A DNA stretch of 64,000 nucleotides, from contig NW_019775158.1 of NCBI RefSeq assembly GCF_001039355.2, forward strand, positions 412,827-476,826. The letters run 5' to 3'. The notes below the pieces were generated by a model that was not told where the DNA came from, searched no databases, and saw nothing but the letters and a program-made list of their open reading frames with translations. The translations under genes were made by a program, and so were the position numbers. Positions 1 through 11,593 of this stretch are shown in pieces (within the stretch, counting starts at the first letter, position 1; every line of letters begins with the position of its first letter). This stretch comes from Lingula anatina (Eukaryota > Brachiopoda > Lingulata > Lingulida > Lingulidae).

Positions 1-185
1 AAAGAACTTGTAGATAAAAAAAATCTATTTTGCCACCAAAACAGCAGATGTCACAATTATTCTAGAATCTGTACTGTACTTACCAACCAACTACATGGAC
101 CTTCATAGATGGATTTAAGTATAGAAAATTGTGGTTTACCCCAGGAAATCCATTTATGGCAAAACAAACAGTTTTTATCCCTTGA
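1..185. repeat. Partial AGGGATAAT/TTAA-type element
   Basis: This stretch resembles internal parts of the elements at 2362-2699 and 14997-15561: a run about a pale variant of 'ccaccaaaa..gcagatgt', then 'accttcatagatgg', then 'ggcaaaacaaacag' and 'atccctt' near the right end. The left end lies outside the window or is lost, so no target-site duplication can be read. The following 160 bases (186-344) show nothing recognisable. Confidence 0.5.
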
Positions 186-581
186 AGAAAAATTTGCATA
201 TTTAAAAAATGTATATTTGAAAATAGCATAAAAATTCACACTTGAGTGAATGAAAAAATAAATTATTCATTAAGTTATTCAAGCAACAATGTTTCCGATA
301 TTTATTTTAGAACGTCCTTACACAATTTCCATGTTGCTTTTTTAAAAAACCAAAAGGAAAAATAAATAGATGGTATTTTTAAAAAATAGAGAAATTAATT
401 CAAACAATGTCGTTGTCAACCACTGATCGGATAAACCAGATGTATGTTATATCGGTGTGTAGTTGGGTTGTGACACTCTTTTGCGTTTGGAGATTGAAAC
501 ATAAGGAGCAACAACATTAATTACAAAATTTTGCAGTGAGAAGTCAGATTTGCATGGAACTTTTGGTTTATACGAATCAGG

Positions 582-870
582 ATGCAGACAGCAAATCCAT
601 GGAAGAAACCGTATGTCTGCGGGTTATGTGGACACCAATTTGTGCATTTGCTAAATTTAGGTAAGTGCACTACTGGATTAATCTCTCTCTCTCTCTCTCA
701 CCAGAAAATAGAAATGTACTTGGAGAGCACAGGTTGGGAAAGATTTTTTTCACTGAGCTCCCCATGATATTTAATATTGCATGTTACATATGCTTAATTT
801 CATTTTTACTTCTGAAATGCCCAATCAATTCAGAGTAGAAGTGGCCAAAATAAATAAATCTAAAAATAAT

Positions 871-903
<33 letters not shown>

Positions 904-1159
904 AATAATAATAATAATAAAGGAAGAAAATATCCCAGAAGAGTCAGTCTTGTTTACCTTGTAACAACCATTCTAAAGCAAAGTCATTTGAAAACATAAT
1001 GGGGATAGTACTACTGGTAGCAGATATGTGATTAACAACAGCCTTCATCCCACAAAGAATTGTACCATCTGCGTTATGCTCTCAGAGTTACAGAGATAGT
1101 TTCTCCAAACAAACAAAAAGTGAGATGGTGGAATATTAAAGTGCATTAAGGGGAATTGT

Positions 1160-1199
<40 letters not shown>

Positions 1200-4100
1200 A
1201 TCCAAATCACTACTTTTTCATAATTTTTTTTCTCTAATGGTTTAGGATTAACAAAAGTCAAATCAACTGTATTTTTTAACCAGTTTAAGTAAATTTTAGC
1301 ATTTGGCTAAATTGGCAAGTGTTAATGCTACATCAGGCAATTTAATGTGAGTTTAGCTGTTATTATTGTAACCATCCATTTAGTACATATATTGTGACCT
1401 TAGAATTTTTACTTCTGTCTTCTTTGTTTTATGGAAGTTCATTGTATATTTGCTCTTCTTTCAACAATGAAAGTACACTGCCATTTTGCTGTGTAAAATT
1501 TGAACACCAGAAATGTTTTGTTTTCAGGACTCCATGTGCGCACACTGCACCTCAACAAAGAGAGTACCTTCAAACCAAGACAGAGCAAAAGATATCCCAA
1601 AGATATTAAAAAGAGTGTTACCAGTGGTGCCTGCAAAACCAGTAAAGATAAACAAAACTATCGGGAAACAGAATCAGTACGCATGGACAGGGAGAAAGAA
1701 ATTCACCTGGAACAATCAAGAGTGCTTGACACAAAAACTGATGAACTAATATCTCCTCAAGCAAGGAGAAAAAGCAAAAGAATAGCATCACGGAAGATGA
1801 CACAGAAAGACAAACATTACACATCGCGGAACATGACACAGAGGGATGGACTTGGACATCATTTAACCAGGGATGTAAAAAAGAAAACTGCTCATCAAAA
1901 CAAGAATGATAATCAGGATGTGTCTGATTTTGAATCATCAACAACGCCAGACAGATTTGAAGAAGAGTATTCTGGGATCTCAGTTTTACTGTATCCTGGG
2001 AAAGAAACTGCCACGTCCCCTTCACACCCTGAGGATCCCAGTGTCCAAACCCAGGGACTCGGTGTTCTTCACCCTGGGGATGGAGGAGAACATCACACAG
2101 AGTCCAGCTCTGACTCAGGAGGGACGGATCAGTTCTTTTTGAGGCTGCCAAACGGCAAACGCTTCCTCATCCAGAAAGAAATGGAAAGTACCATTTTCAA
2201 GGAGGTGGACTCTTCTGCAGAGGAGGGAGAAAAAGAGAATGTGTTAACGAGTTCGATGGTGACCTGTAATATTTGTCAGAAGACTTACACGGGTATATAT
2301 TATATGAATTTGCTTTTATAATATAATAGTAAAGTATTTTATGACATTTTGTATATATTAAAGGGATAATAGCTCTTCGTATGAAATCTACATTTCACAA
2401 TAAAAACATTGTGAATAACTCATAGAAATATAATATATTCTGTTTTACCACAAAAAACGGCAGTTATAGCTATTATTCTGATATCTGAGCTTGTCTTTAG
2501 ACCACGTGACCTCCATTGATGGCTATACTCTGTTAAAATCTCTTAAGAGATTTTAACAAAAAACCAAACTTTTTAGAAAAAAAACAGGGACTAACTTTGA
2601 ATGTAAAAATGGATTCATTAACCATTGGTAAGTATGGGAAAATTGTTGTTTACTCCAGGAAAATTCATTTTTTGGCCGAAAAGAAGAGTTACTATTCCTT
2701 TAATTTATTTTCTTCTTATAACTTATACACAATGATTGGCAATAATGAAAATACAAGACAGTGGGAATGATTGTTTTCATTATGAAATAGAATTACAAAA
2801 TATCATATCTGATATCATGATTACTCTTCTGGCATAGAACAAATTGATTTAATTTAGTTTGTGCCAGAAACTAATTTTTTTATTTACAGCCAGGAGCATA
2901 AAGTCGCACAAATGCCGTGAGATCTGTGAACGCTGTGGGCGAGTCTTCCCACACATGAAAGCTCTTCGAAACCACCAGGCATATGGTAATAACTGCGCTG
3001 ACAGGGTGCTCCCCCTGGTGTGTGACTTGTGCGGCTATGTTGCCAGCAACAGACACAGGTGGAAGGAACATGTACAACAGCTGCATTCAGGTACGGTCAG
3101 GTTTACGGTAATGAATCTTATCTTTTCGATGGGCAAAAATTATCAAACTTTCAGATGCATAATTCTATAATAACAAAAATTAAACTTCTATATAATATTT
3201 TTTGCAGTTTTACTGCGTAGAATAGAACTGTACAGTAGTCTGCTTTTTAATTTTGTTGCAACCACCCAATAGGAATGTTCTGACCTTTAAAAATTTTTTC
3301 TTTAAAAATACAGTATTTGTTAAATTCACAATTTTCCCCCATTGAAAAGGTGGAGTTATTATTGTGCTTAAGTTTTTTAACCAACATATAGTATATATAA
3401 CAATAAATATGCATTGCATTGGCTGAAATAACAACTTGGTAAATAAAAAATGAAAACATTTGAAGCCTTTATATGGCTTTGACTAGTAACCTAAATGAGA
3501 GTCTTAAGGGATAAAAAGGACAGCACTCACAATAGATTGCTTTGGTCTTGTTGTTGGTTCTCCTAACTATCTGGTCAATTCATACATGATTGATAAAATA
3601 TATACCACTTTTTTTTCAGATGTTCGGCCATTTCAGTGTTCTGTCCCAGACTGTAACAAAAGCTTCAAGGTGAAGGCTGCTCTACAACACCATATCAAAT
3701 ATAGGCATGGAAGTAAGTTACAGTTAATGAATTCACAGTCACAATGAAGTGATGTTAGAAAGCATGCTGTCTTTAACAGTGGATCACATGATAAAAGGGC
3801 TTACACTTTAAAACGAGTAATTTTAATTAAAATTTTATTAAGATATTAAATGAATACCTGTCCTTTTTGCCATTAAGATAAATGTCTCTGTATAAAAATG
3901 TTTTATGTTTTCATTGATGTAAGTTTTTCTCACTAAGACTGTTAATTGGTTAAAATCTCTTTGTGTCTTGAAAAAATAAACTCAAGAAGTTTAATTGCCT
4001 CAGGGAAGTAAGATCATTAACTGGGCAAACAGATTCTTAGAGTCCATTGTAAAACCAGCTGATGTCATTAATTCAAATATTAGTCTATAAACCCGACCTT

Positions 4101-5478
4101 TACTTTTTTTTTTTACCACCACCAACCCTAGATTTCATTACTAAACTCTCTTATTTTAGCTACCGAGAGAAAAGTAAAATGTGAGATTTGCTCAAAAACG
4201 TGGCACCATCCAGCGCAGCTCCGGACTCATATGAAAACCCACAGCGGTGAGTGGATGCATCTGGAACAGGCCTCCTAAAGGGATTGAGCATTTGCGAGCT
4301 TGAGCCTGAGATTTCTGAGCATGAATTCCCCTATTAACAACACGAGCCACGTATTAATACCCTAGGTTCTAGATTTTGATATTGCCAGCTCGATCTTGAT
4401 TTCATATATAACCCAGATCAGCACTGTAACGTTAACACATGGAAAGGTATAGTTAATAAGCTAACTTTATAGTGCCCTGACACTCAGGGTACGAATTAAG
4501 TACCTGGACATAAAATAAATAGCCATGAGCACAACTTTATAACACACAGATAGCTCTGACGACGTGTGCTTGTCTACTAATTTTACGTTGGGGCACTAAA
4601 TTCTTGGCTCCTATTGTTCATTTCGGCATAGGTCCTCGCAAATCTAAGGCTCATGCTAGCATTCGCAATTATCGTTTATGTGGCTTGTGTTACTCTTTTA
4701 AAGCTTTTAGTCGCAGTAAGATATTTTTAAATTGAGCAGAATACTAATATAGTCTGTTCCAATACACTTATACAGACTGAAATTATAATATTGTGGTTGT
4801 TACCAAAAGAATCACTTAATCAGAGTAAAAAAGCTGATATGTGCTGTATTAATTAGTAAACTTATCTTGAAAAGGGCTCACTCAACATTTTCTTTTAACA
4901 ATAATTGTTTGAAGTAATAAAATAAGTGTTATTTCATCACCATTTTCATTAAATATTTGATGTACAAAAGTTTTTGTCCTCTTTTTTTTGCAGGGACAAG
5001 AAACTACGAATGTGAATTGTGCCTGAAAACTTTCACCACCAAGAGTAATCTCGACCAACACAGTAAGACTGCCCATGGCAACACAGTGTACAGCTGCGCC
5101 CTCTGCCACTTCACCACAATTCACAGAAACTCCATGAAAAGACACATGAAACTTGTCCATAAAATCCTGGAAGCCACTTTCATAGGAGAGCAGCCCCCTG
5201 GCGGTGTGGCTGTCACAACTCTAGATGTCGCCACTGAGGCTTACACTGATGATGACAATACCATAGGTGGCAGCACTGAGGTGTACACTGTTGCTGACTC
5301 AGCAAGTTGTGTTGATGCAACTGTAGATGGCAGCACAGAGGTGGTGTACACTGTGGAAAGCACACCTGCAGAGGGAGACACGGTGGCTGTTGAGTCAGCA
5401 ACTGAGGGAGATCCATCTTTTGTAATCCTTGAAGAAACAGCTGTGCAGACTGATATAGAGGCCCATCTTACGCAGTGA
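582..5478 (+). CDS. Multi-zinc-finger protein, copy 1 (6 exons, 569 aa)
   Basis: Exons by my model: 582-660, 1528-2292, 2890-3090, 3620-3712, 4160-4246, 4994-5478; every intron is phase 1 and bounded by GT-AG, and the joined frame is open for 569 codons to a TGA. The protein has about eight zinc-binding units: one near the N-terminus split by intron 1 (YVCGLCGHQF, then H-x4-H), a long basic then acidic linker of about 230 residues, two atypical C2HC-like units (CNIC and CERC with a Cys as last ligand), then five C2H2 fingers (CDLC, CSVPDC, CEIC, CELC, CALC). The tail is acidic with a repeated STEVYTV-type motif, typical in composition of an activation domain. It is inferred to be a nuclear DNA-binding transcription factor; the exact family is not recognised. 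'aatcag' just before the ATG could be a splice acceptor, so an upstream exon is possible. Confidence 0.85.
867..919. repeat. (AAC)n/(AAT)n microsatellite in intron 1
   Basis: Uninterrupted CAA units followed by AAT units in the first intron of the zinc-finger gene. The matching place in copy 2 (7070-7110) is much shorter, so the locus is length-variable between the two copies. Intron 1 also carries a TC tract at 681-698 and a T-run at 1165-1194. Confidence 0.9.
2362..2699. mobile_element. AGGGATAAT-family MITE with TTAA duplication
   Basis: The element starts AGGGATAATAGCTCTTCG and ends with the reverse complement of a similar sequence (GAAGAGTTACTATTCCT). It is flanked on both sides by TTAA (2358-2361 and 2700-2703). 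Copy 2 of the gene lacks it at the corresponding intron position (around 8425), giving an empty site. TTAA targets are known from the piggyBac and Kolobok superfamilies; which one applies here is not decided. Confidence 0.8.
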
Positions 5479-5488
5479 AGGAGCCTAA

Positions 5489-5742
5489 GACTGGGTTTCC
5501 TTACCCAGATCAATCTAACAGGATCGATCTATCTCCAAGGGGTTTCTTGCTAAATTGCAATCAACTTAAACAGCTTAGATGCGTCTGTCGTACCTACTGA
5601 AGCAGCTAGGGGGTAATTATCATTTAGCTGCTTCACTTCACGTGCCAGACATCTAAGCCTCTTAATTGATAGCAATTTAGTGAGAATTCCCTTGGAGATG
5701 GATCGATCCACAGTTAATACGATAGGGTGTGGGAAGGGTACC
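5489..5742. mobile_element. GACTGG-family foldback MITE
   Basis: It begins GACTGGGTTTCC and folds back on itself through arms containing 'ccaaggggtttctcgctaa' type sequence. TAA lies directly left (5486-5488) and TTA right (5743-5745). It lies in the 3' untranslated region, eight bases after the stop codon. Related copies are at 11340-11593, 12804-13057, 17926-18093, 20091-20268, 24938-25170, 25362-25578 and 39308-39541. Confidence 0.75.
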
Positions 5743-5887
5743 TTAGTCCCAGTATTGCAGGCAGTCACAGCTGGCAGAATTTTTAAATACAGCTCCATCT
5801 GTTATAATTGAAAGATACCTCAGTATATTGACTCGGTCTGAATCATTTACAAAACACACTTTGTTTTTACGTGCTATTCCGTATTTG

Positions 5888-5893
5888 AATAAA
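5888..5893 (+). terminator. Polyadenylation signal AATAAA (copy 1)
   Basis: A canonical AATAAA lies about 410 bases after the stop codon and is conserved at 11732 in copy 2 and at 13196 in the third copy. It would place the foldback element inside the transcript's 3' UTR. Confidence 0.55.
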
Positions 5894-6137
5894 ATAATGC
5901 CAATCATTTACAAGACTGTAACCTTATAAATGACGAGTTTGGGTGGCGATGGCATCGTGAGGTGTACATGTACGATGTGGTAACCGAATTCTTCTATATT
6001 TATAATCATCCTTATTTATTCTCTCTAGTTTAAAACAAAAATTGCGCATGTATGACGTCTCACGCAATCACATAGGTAAACGTCAACAACAACAACAAAA
6101 ATCTACACGAAATTTGGTAACGTACGTAACGGTAAAG

Positions 6138-6389
6138 CAGTACCGGATTTTGAGGTGGGGTCAGGGGGGTCCTGATCCCCTCCTCGTTTTCTGAAAAATA
6201 TATCGCACCAATATTCCCCCCCCTTGAAATCAGAATTTTGATTAACTAAATTATAGCTCTAACCCGTTCAAAAGGGCACTTTGCTCTCCAAAACACCAAA
6301 AAATTTTCTGGGTCCTTGAGCAGGACCCGAACCCCACAGTAAGGGGGCTATGGTCGGCTTCGCATCGGAGGCCTGTCGTTCCGGCCCTG
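6138..6389. mobile_element. CAGTACCGGAT-ended repeat (CAGTGGCGGATC-related)
   Basis: Left end CAGTACCGGATTTTGAGG and right end, read in reverse, CAGGGCCGGAACGACAGG form imperfect terminal inverted repeats. The interior has G-runs and C-runs and the phrase 'tagctctaaaccgt', shared with 15226-15459 and, inverted, with 63690-63951. Copies of this same insertion lie at 12009-12261 and 13473-13725 in the duplicated units. No clean target duplication was found. Confidence 0.55.
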
Positions 6390-6523
6390 ATAAAGGATAG
6401 CTTTTAATCCACATACATTTATCATATCCATATCAATGACAGATATACGCGTGATCTGCTTATCTTCCGTGACTTAACTCGAGACTACAAATATAGATTT
6501 GACATCGTGCACAGTAACACGAA

Positions 6524-6524
6524 N
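6524..6524. other. Single-N contig join
   Basis: The sequence before it (...gtgcacagtaacacgaa) recurs before the N at 12396 and again uninterrupted at about 13835-13860 (...cacgaataacag). This is the pattern expected when overlapping contigs are placed end to end with one N between them. Confidence 0.9.
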
Positions 6525-6783
6525 ACAGCTTTGCTGCCTTGTTTAAAAAACCAAAAGGAAAAATAAATAGATGATATTTTTAAAAAATAGAGAAATTAAT
6601 TCAAACAATGTCGTTGTCAACCACTGATCGGATAAACCAGATGTATGTTATATCGGTGTGTAGTTGGGTTGTGACACTCTTTTGCTTTTGGAGATTGAAA
6701 GATAAGAAGCAACAACATTAATTTACAAAATTTTGCAGGGTGAAGTCAGATTTAATTGGAACTTTTGGTTTATATGAATCAGG

Positions 6784-6885
6784 ATGCAGACAGCAAATCC
6801 CTGGAAGAAACCGTATGTCTGCGGGTTATGTGGACACCAATTTGTGCATTTGCTAAATTTAGGTAAGTGCACTACTGGGTTAATA

Positions 6886-6929
<44 letters not shown>

Positions 6930-9900
6930 CAGAAATGGACTTGGAGAGCACGGGTCGGGAAAGAGCTTCTTCACTGAGCTCCCCATGATATTTAAAATTC
7001 ATGTTACATATGCTCATTTTCATTTTTACTTCCGAAATGTCCAGTCAATTTAGGGAAGAAGTGATAAATCTAAAAATAATAATAACAACAACAACAATAA
7101 TAATAAATAATAAAGGAAGAAAATATCCCAGAAGAGACAGTCTTGTTTACCTTGTTACAACCATTCTAAAGCAAAGTCATTTGAAAATATGAACAACCAA
7201 AAAGTGAGATGGTGGAATATTAAAGTGCAATCAGGGGAAGTGTTAGCATTTTTTTTTTTTTTTTTTTTTTTACTTATCCAAATCACTTTTTCATCACTTT
7301 TTTTTTCTCTAAATGGTTTAGGATTAATAAAAATCAAATCAACTATTTTTTAACCAGTTTAAGTAAATTTTAGCATTTGGCTAAATTGGCAAGAGTTAAT
7401 GCTACATCAGGCAATTTAATGTGAGTTTAGCTGTTATTATTGTAACCATCCATTTAGTACATATATTGTGACCTTAGAATTTTTACTACTGTCTTCTTTG
7501 TTCTATGGAAGTTCATTGCATATTTGCTCTTCTTTCAACAATGAAAGTACACTGCCATTTTGCTGTGTAAAATTTGAACACCAGAAATGTTTTGTTTTCA
7601 GGACTCCATGTGCGCACACTGCACCTCAACAAAGAGAGTACCTTCAAACCAAGACAGAGCAAAAGATATCCCAAAGATATTAAAAAGAGTGTTACCAGTG
7701 GTGCCTGCAAAACCAGTAAAGATAAACAAAACTATCGGGAAACAGAATCAGTACGCATGGACAGGGAGAAAGAAATTCACCTGGAACAATCAAGAGTGCT
7801 TGACACAAAAACTGATGAACTAATATCTCCTCAAACAAGGAGAAAAAGCAAAAGAATAGCATCACGGAAGATGACACAGAAAGACAAACATTACACATCG
7901 CGGAACATGACACAGAGGGATGGACTTGGACATCATTTAACCAGGGATGTTAAAAAGAAAACTGCTCATCAAAACAAGAATGATAATCAGGACGTGTCTG
8001 ATTTTGAATCATCAACAACGCCGGACAGATTTGAAGAAGAGTATTCTGGGATCTCAGTTTTACTGTATCCTGGGAAAGAAACTGCCACGCCCCCTTCACA
8101 CCCTGAGGATCCCAGTGTCCAAACCCAGGGACTAAGTGTTCTTCACCCTGGCGATGGAGGAGAACATCACACAGAGTCCAGCTCTGACTCAGGAGGGACG
8201 GATCAGTTCTTTTTGAGACTGCCAAACGGCAAACGCTTCCTCATCCAGAAAGAAATGGAAAGTACCGTTTTCAAGGAGGTGGACTCTTCTGCAGAGGAGG
8301 GAGAAAAAGAGAATGTGTTAACGAGTTCGATGGTGACCTGTAATATTTGTCAGAAGACTTACACGGGTATATATTATATGAATTTGCTTTTATGATATAA
8401 TAGTAAGGTATTTTATGACATTTTGTATTTAGTTTATTTTCTTCTTATAACTTTTACACAATTATTGGCAATTATGAAAATACAAGACAGTGGGAATGAT
8501 TGTTTTCATTATCAAATGGAATTACAAAATATCATAATTATCTGATATCATGATAACTCTTCTGGCATAGAAAAAAATTGATTCACTTTAGTTTGTGCCA
8601 TAAACTAATTTTTTTATTTACAGCCAGGAGCATAAAGTCGCACAAGTGCCGTGAGATCTGTGAACGCTGCGGTCGAGTCTTCCCTCACATGAAAGCTCTT
8701 CGAAACCATCAGGCGTATGGTAATAATTGCGCTGACAGGGTGCTCCCCCTGGTGTGTGACTTGTGCGGCTATGTTGCCAGCAACAGACACAGGTGGAAGG
8801 AACATGTACAACAGCTGCATTCAGGTACGGTCAGGTTTACGGTAATGAATCCTATCTTTTCGATGGGCAAAAATTATCAGACTTTGAGATGCATAATTTT
8901 ATGATCGCAAATTTATATTTTTTGTGTAGCATTTTTGGTGCTTTTACTGCATAGAACAGAACTATAGGGTAGCCTTGTTTGGCTGACATACTACAGGCCC
9001 AGCCAGCCATTTTAAAGAGGGTCGTCCTTTTTCAGAAAAGTGGACCTTTAACCATGAACCTTCATGTGCCTATATCAAATTTCCTGGCAAAAAGGATGGC
9101 CCTGACGGTAGATTGCTTTGGTCTTCTTGTAGGTTGTCATAGCTATCTGGTCAATTCATACTTGATTGATAAATTATATGCCACTTTTTTTTCAGATGTT
9201 CGTCCATTTCAGTGTTCTGTCCCGGACTGTAACAAAAGCTTCAAGGTGAAGGCTGCTCTACAACACCATATCAAATACAGGCATGGAAGTAAGTTACAGT
9301 TAATGAATTCACTGTCACAATGAAGTGATGTTAGAAAGCATGCTGTCTTTAACAGTGGATCACATGATAAAAGGGCTTACACTTTAAAACGAGTAAATTT
9401 AATTAAAATTTTATTAAAATATTGAATGAATACCCCACTGTACGTTTTGCCATTAAGATAAATGTCTCTGCATAAAAATGTTTTATGTTTTCATTGATGT
9501 AAGTTTTTCTCACTAAGACTGTTAAATGGTTAAAATCCCTTTGTTTCTTGAAAAAATAATCTCAAAAAGTTTAATTGCCTTAGGGAAGTAAGATCATTAA
9601 CTGGGCAAACAGATTCTTAGAGTCCATTGTAAAACCAGCTGATGTCATTAATTCAAATATTAGGCTATAAACCCGACCTTTACTTTTTTTTTACCACCAC
9701 CAACCCTAGATTTCATTACTAAACTCTCTTATTTTAGCTACCGAGAGAAAAGTAAAATGTGAGATTTGCTCAAAAACGTGGCACCATCCAGCGCAGCTCC
9801 GGACTCATATGAAAACCCACAGCGGTGAGTGGATGCATCTGGAACAGGCCTCCTAAAGGGATTGAGCATTTGCGAGCTTGAGCTTGAGATTTCTGAGCAT

Positions 9901-11077
9901 GAATTCCCGTATTAACAACACGAGCCACGTATTAATACCCTAGGTTCTAGATTTTGATATTGCCAGCTTGATCTTGATTTCATATATAACCCAGATCAGC
10001 ACTGTAACGTTAACACATGGAAAGGTATAGTTAATAAGCTAACTTTATAGTGCCCTGACACTCAGGGTACGAATTAAGTACCTGGACATAAAATAAATAG
10101 CCATGAGCACAACTTTATAACACACAGATAGCTCTGACGACGTGTGCTTGTCTACTAATTTTACGTTGGGGCACTAAATTCTTGGCTCCTATTGTTCATT
10201 TCAGCATAGGTCCTCGCAAATCTAAGGCTCATGCTAGCATTCGCAATTATCGTTTATGTGGCTTGTGTTACTCTTTTAAAGCTTTTAGTCGCAGTAAGAT
10301 ATTTTTACATTGAGCAGAATACTAATATAGTCTGTTCCAATACACTTATACAGACTGAAATTATAATATTGTGGTTGTTACCAAAAGAATCACTTAATCA
10401 GAGTAAAAAAGCTGATATGTGCTGTATTAATTAGTAAACTTATCTTGAAAAGGGCTCACTCAACATTTTCTTTTAACAATAATTGTTTGAAGTAATAAAA
10501 TAAGTGTTATTTCACCATTTTCATTAAATATTTGATGTACAAAAGTTTTTGTCCTCTTTTTTTTGCAGGGACAAGAAACTACGAATGTGAATTGTGTCTG
10601 AAAACTTTCACCACCAAGAGTAATCTGGACCAACACAGTAAGACTGCCCACGGCAACACTGTGTACAGCTGCGCCCTCTGCCACTTCACCACAATTCACA
10701 GAAACTCCATGAAAAGACACATGAAACTTGTGCATAAAATCCTGGAAGCTACTTTCATAGGAGAGCAGCCCCCTGGCGGTGTGGCTGTCACAACTCTAGA
10801 TGTCGCCACTGAGGCTTACACTGATGATGACAATACCATAGGTGGCAGCACTGAGGTGTACACTGTTGCTGACTCAGCAGGTTGTGGTGACGCAACTGTA
10901 GATGGCAGCACAGAGGTGGTGTACACTGTGGAAAGCACACCTGCAGAGGGAGACACTGTTGCAGTTGAGTCAGCGACTGAGGGAGCTCCATCTTTTGTAA
11001 TCCTTGAAGAAACAGCTGCTGTAGAACCTGGACATATAGTTGTACAGACTGATTTAGCGCCCCATCTAACGCAGTGA
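6784..11077 (+). CDS. Multi-zinc-finger protein, copy 2 (6 exons, 577 aa)
   Basis: Exons: 6784-6862, 7602-8366, 8624-8824, 9196-9288, 9738-9824, 10569-11077, with the same phase-1 introns as copy 1 and an open joined frame of 577 codons. The domain plan is the same: a split N-terminal C2H2 finger, a long charged linker, two C2HC-like units, five C2H2 fingers and an acidic tail. Differences from copy 1 include eight extra residues near the C-terminus (AAVEPGHI in place of a shorter stretch) and a few substitutions in the linker. All zinc ligands are kept, so both copies look functional. If 6524 and 12396 are assembly joins, this is the other allele of the gene at 582-5478 rather than a second gene. 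Confidence 0.85.
6889..6930. repeat. (TC)n(CA)n microsatellite
   Basis: Compound dinucleotide run just after the first splice donor of zinc-finger copy 2; the same place in copy 1 (681-698) has only a shorter TC run. Confidence 0.85.
8983..9080. repeat. Dispersed repeat with a second copy at 38418-38505
   Basis: The segment with 'aggcccagccagccatttt' and 'cagaaaagtggacctt' in the third intron of zinc-finger copy 2 is matched in inverted orientation at 38418-38505 (aaggtccactttttcag, then gctggctacgggcct). Copy 1 of the gene does not have it, so it is another presence/absence difference between the two units. Confidence 0.6.
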
Positions 11078-11087
11078 TGGAGCCTAA

Positions 11088-11336
11088 GGGACCGTTCAGA
11101 TGAAAAATCTAATTTCTAAAAATCTAAAAATCTATTTGCGGTATCTTGTGATCATGGTCTGTGCCCTGAATACCCCACGGCGTAATTACGGGCAGCGCAA
11201 GCCAGTTACTTCCAAAGCTGTAATTAATTCTCGGCGCTGCCAGTAATTACACTGCGGGGTATTCAGGGCACAGACCATAATCACAAGATACCGCAAATAG
11301 TTTTTTAGAAAATAGATTTTTCATGTGAATGGTCCC
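11088..11336. mobile_element. GGGACC-family foldback MITE, TAA duplication
   Basis: The element runs from GGGACCGTTCAGATGAAAAA to its reverse complement (ATGAATGGTCCC type end), with arms of roughly 100 bases and a short centre. TAA flanks it on both sides (11085-11087 and 11337-11339). Copy 1 of the gene has the empty site (cctaagactggg at 5484-5495). A 3-bp TWA duplication with GGG-starting inverted repeats fits the PIF/Harbinger superfamily. It lies in the 3' UTR ten bases after the stop. Confidence 0.85.
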
Positions 11337-11339
11337 TAA

Positions 11340-11593
11340 GACTGGGTTCCCATACCTAGATCACTCTAACAGGATGAGTCCATCTCCAAGGGGTTTCTCA
11401 CTAAATTGCAATCAACTTAAGCAGCTTAGATGTTTGTCATACCTACTGAAGCAGCTAGGGGGTAATTAATCATTTAGCTGCTTCACTTCACGTGCCAGAC
11501 ATCTAAGCCACTTAAGTTGATTGCAGTTTAGTGAGAATTCCCTTGGAGATGGATCGGTCCACAGTTAGTACGATAGGGTCTGGGAATGGTACC
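11340..11593. mobile_element. GACTGG-family foldback MITE abutting the previous element
   Basis: Orthologous to the element at 5489-5742 of copy 1. Its left TAA (11337-11339) is also the right duplication of the GGGACC element, and TAA follows it at 11594-11596. The younger element therefore inserted into the older element's own target duplication. Confidence 0.8.

Larger units (their letters stand above)
345..6523 (+). repeat. Zinc-finger gene unit, copy 1
   Basis: A unit of about 6.2 kb that is matched almost throughout by 6540-12395. It holds a complete six-exon zinc-finger gene plus its 3' flank and stops at the N at 6524. Exons differ from copy 2 by scattered substitutions, while introns differ by whole inserted elements (for example 2362-2699, present only here). 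This divergence pattern fits two alleles of a highly heterozygous animal as well as it fits two paralogues. Confidence 0.8.

Noticed and set aside
1618-2151. 177-codon minus-strand frame
   Set aside because: Antisense shadow of the long second exon of the zinc-finger gene; interrupted in copy 2.
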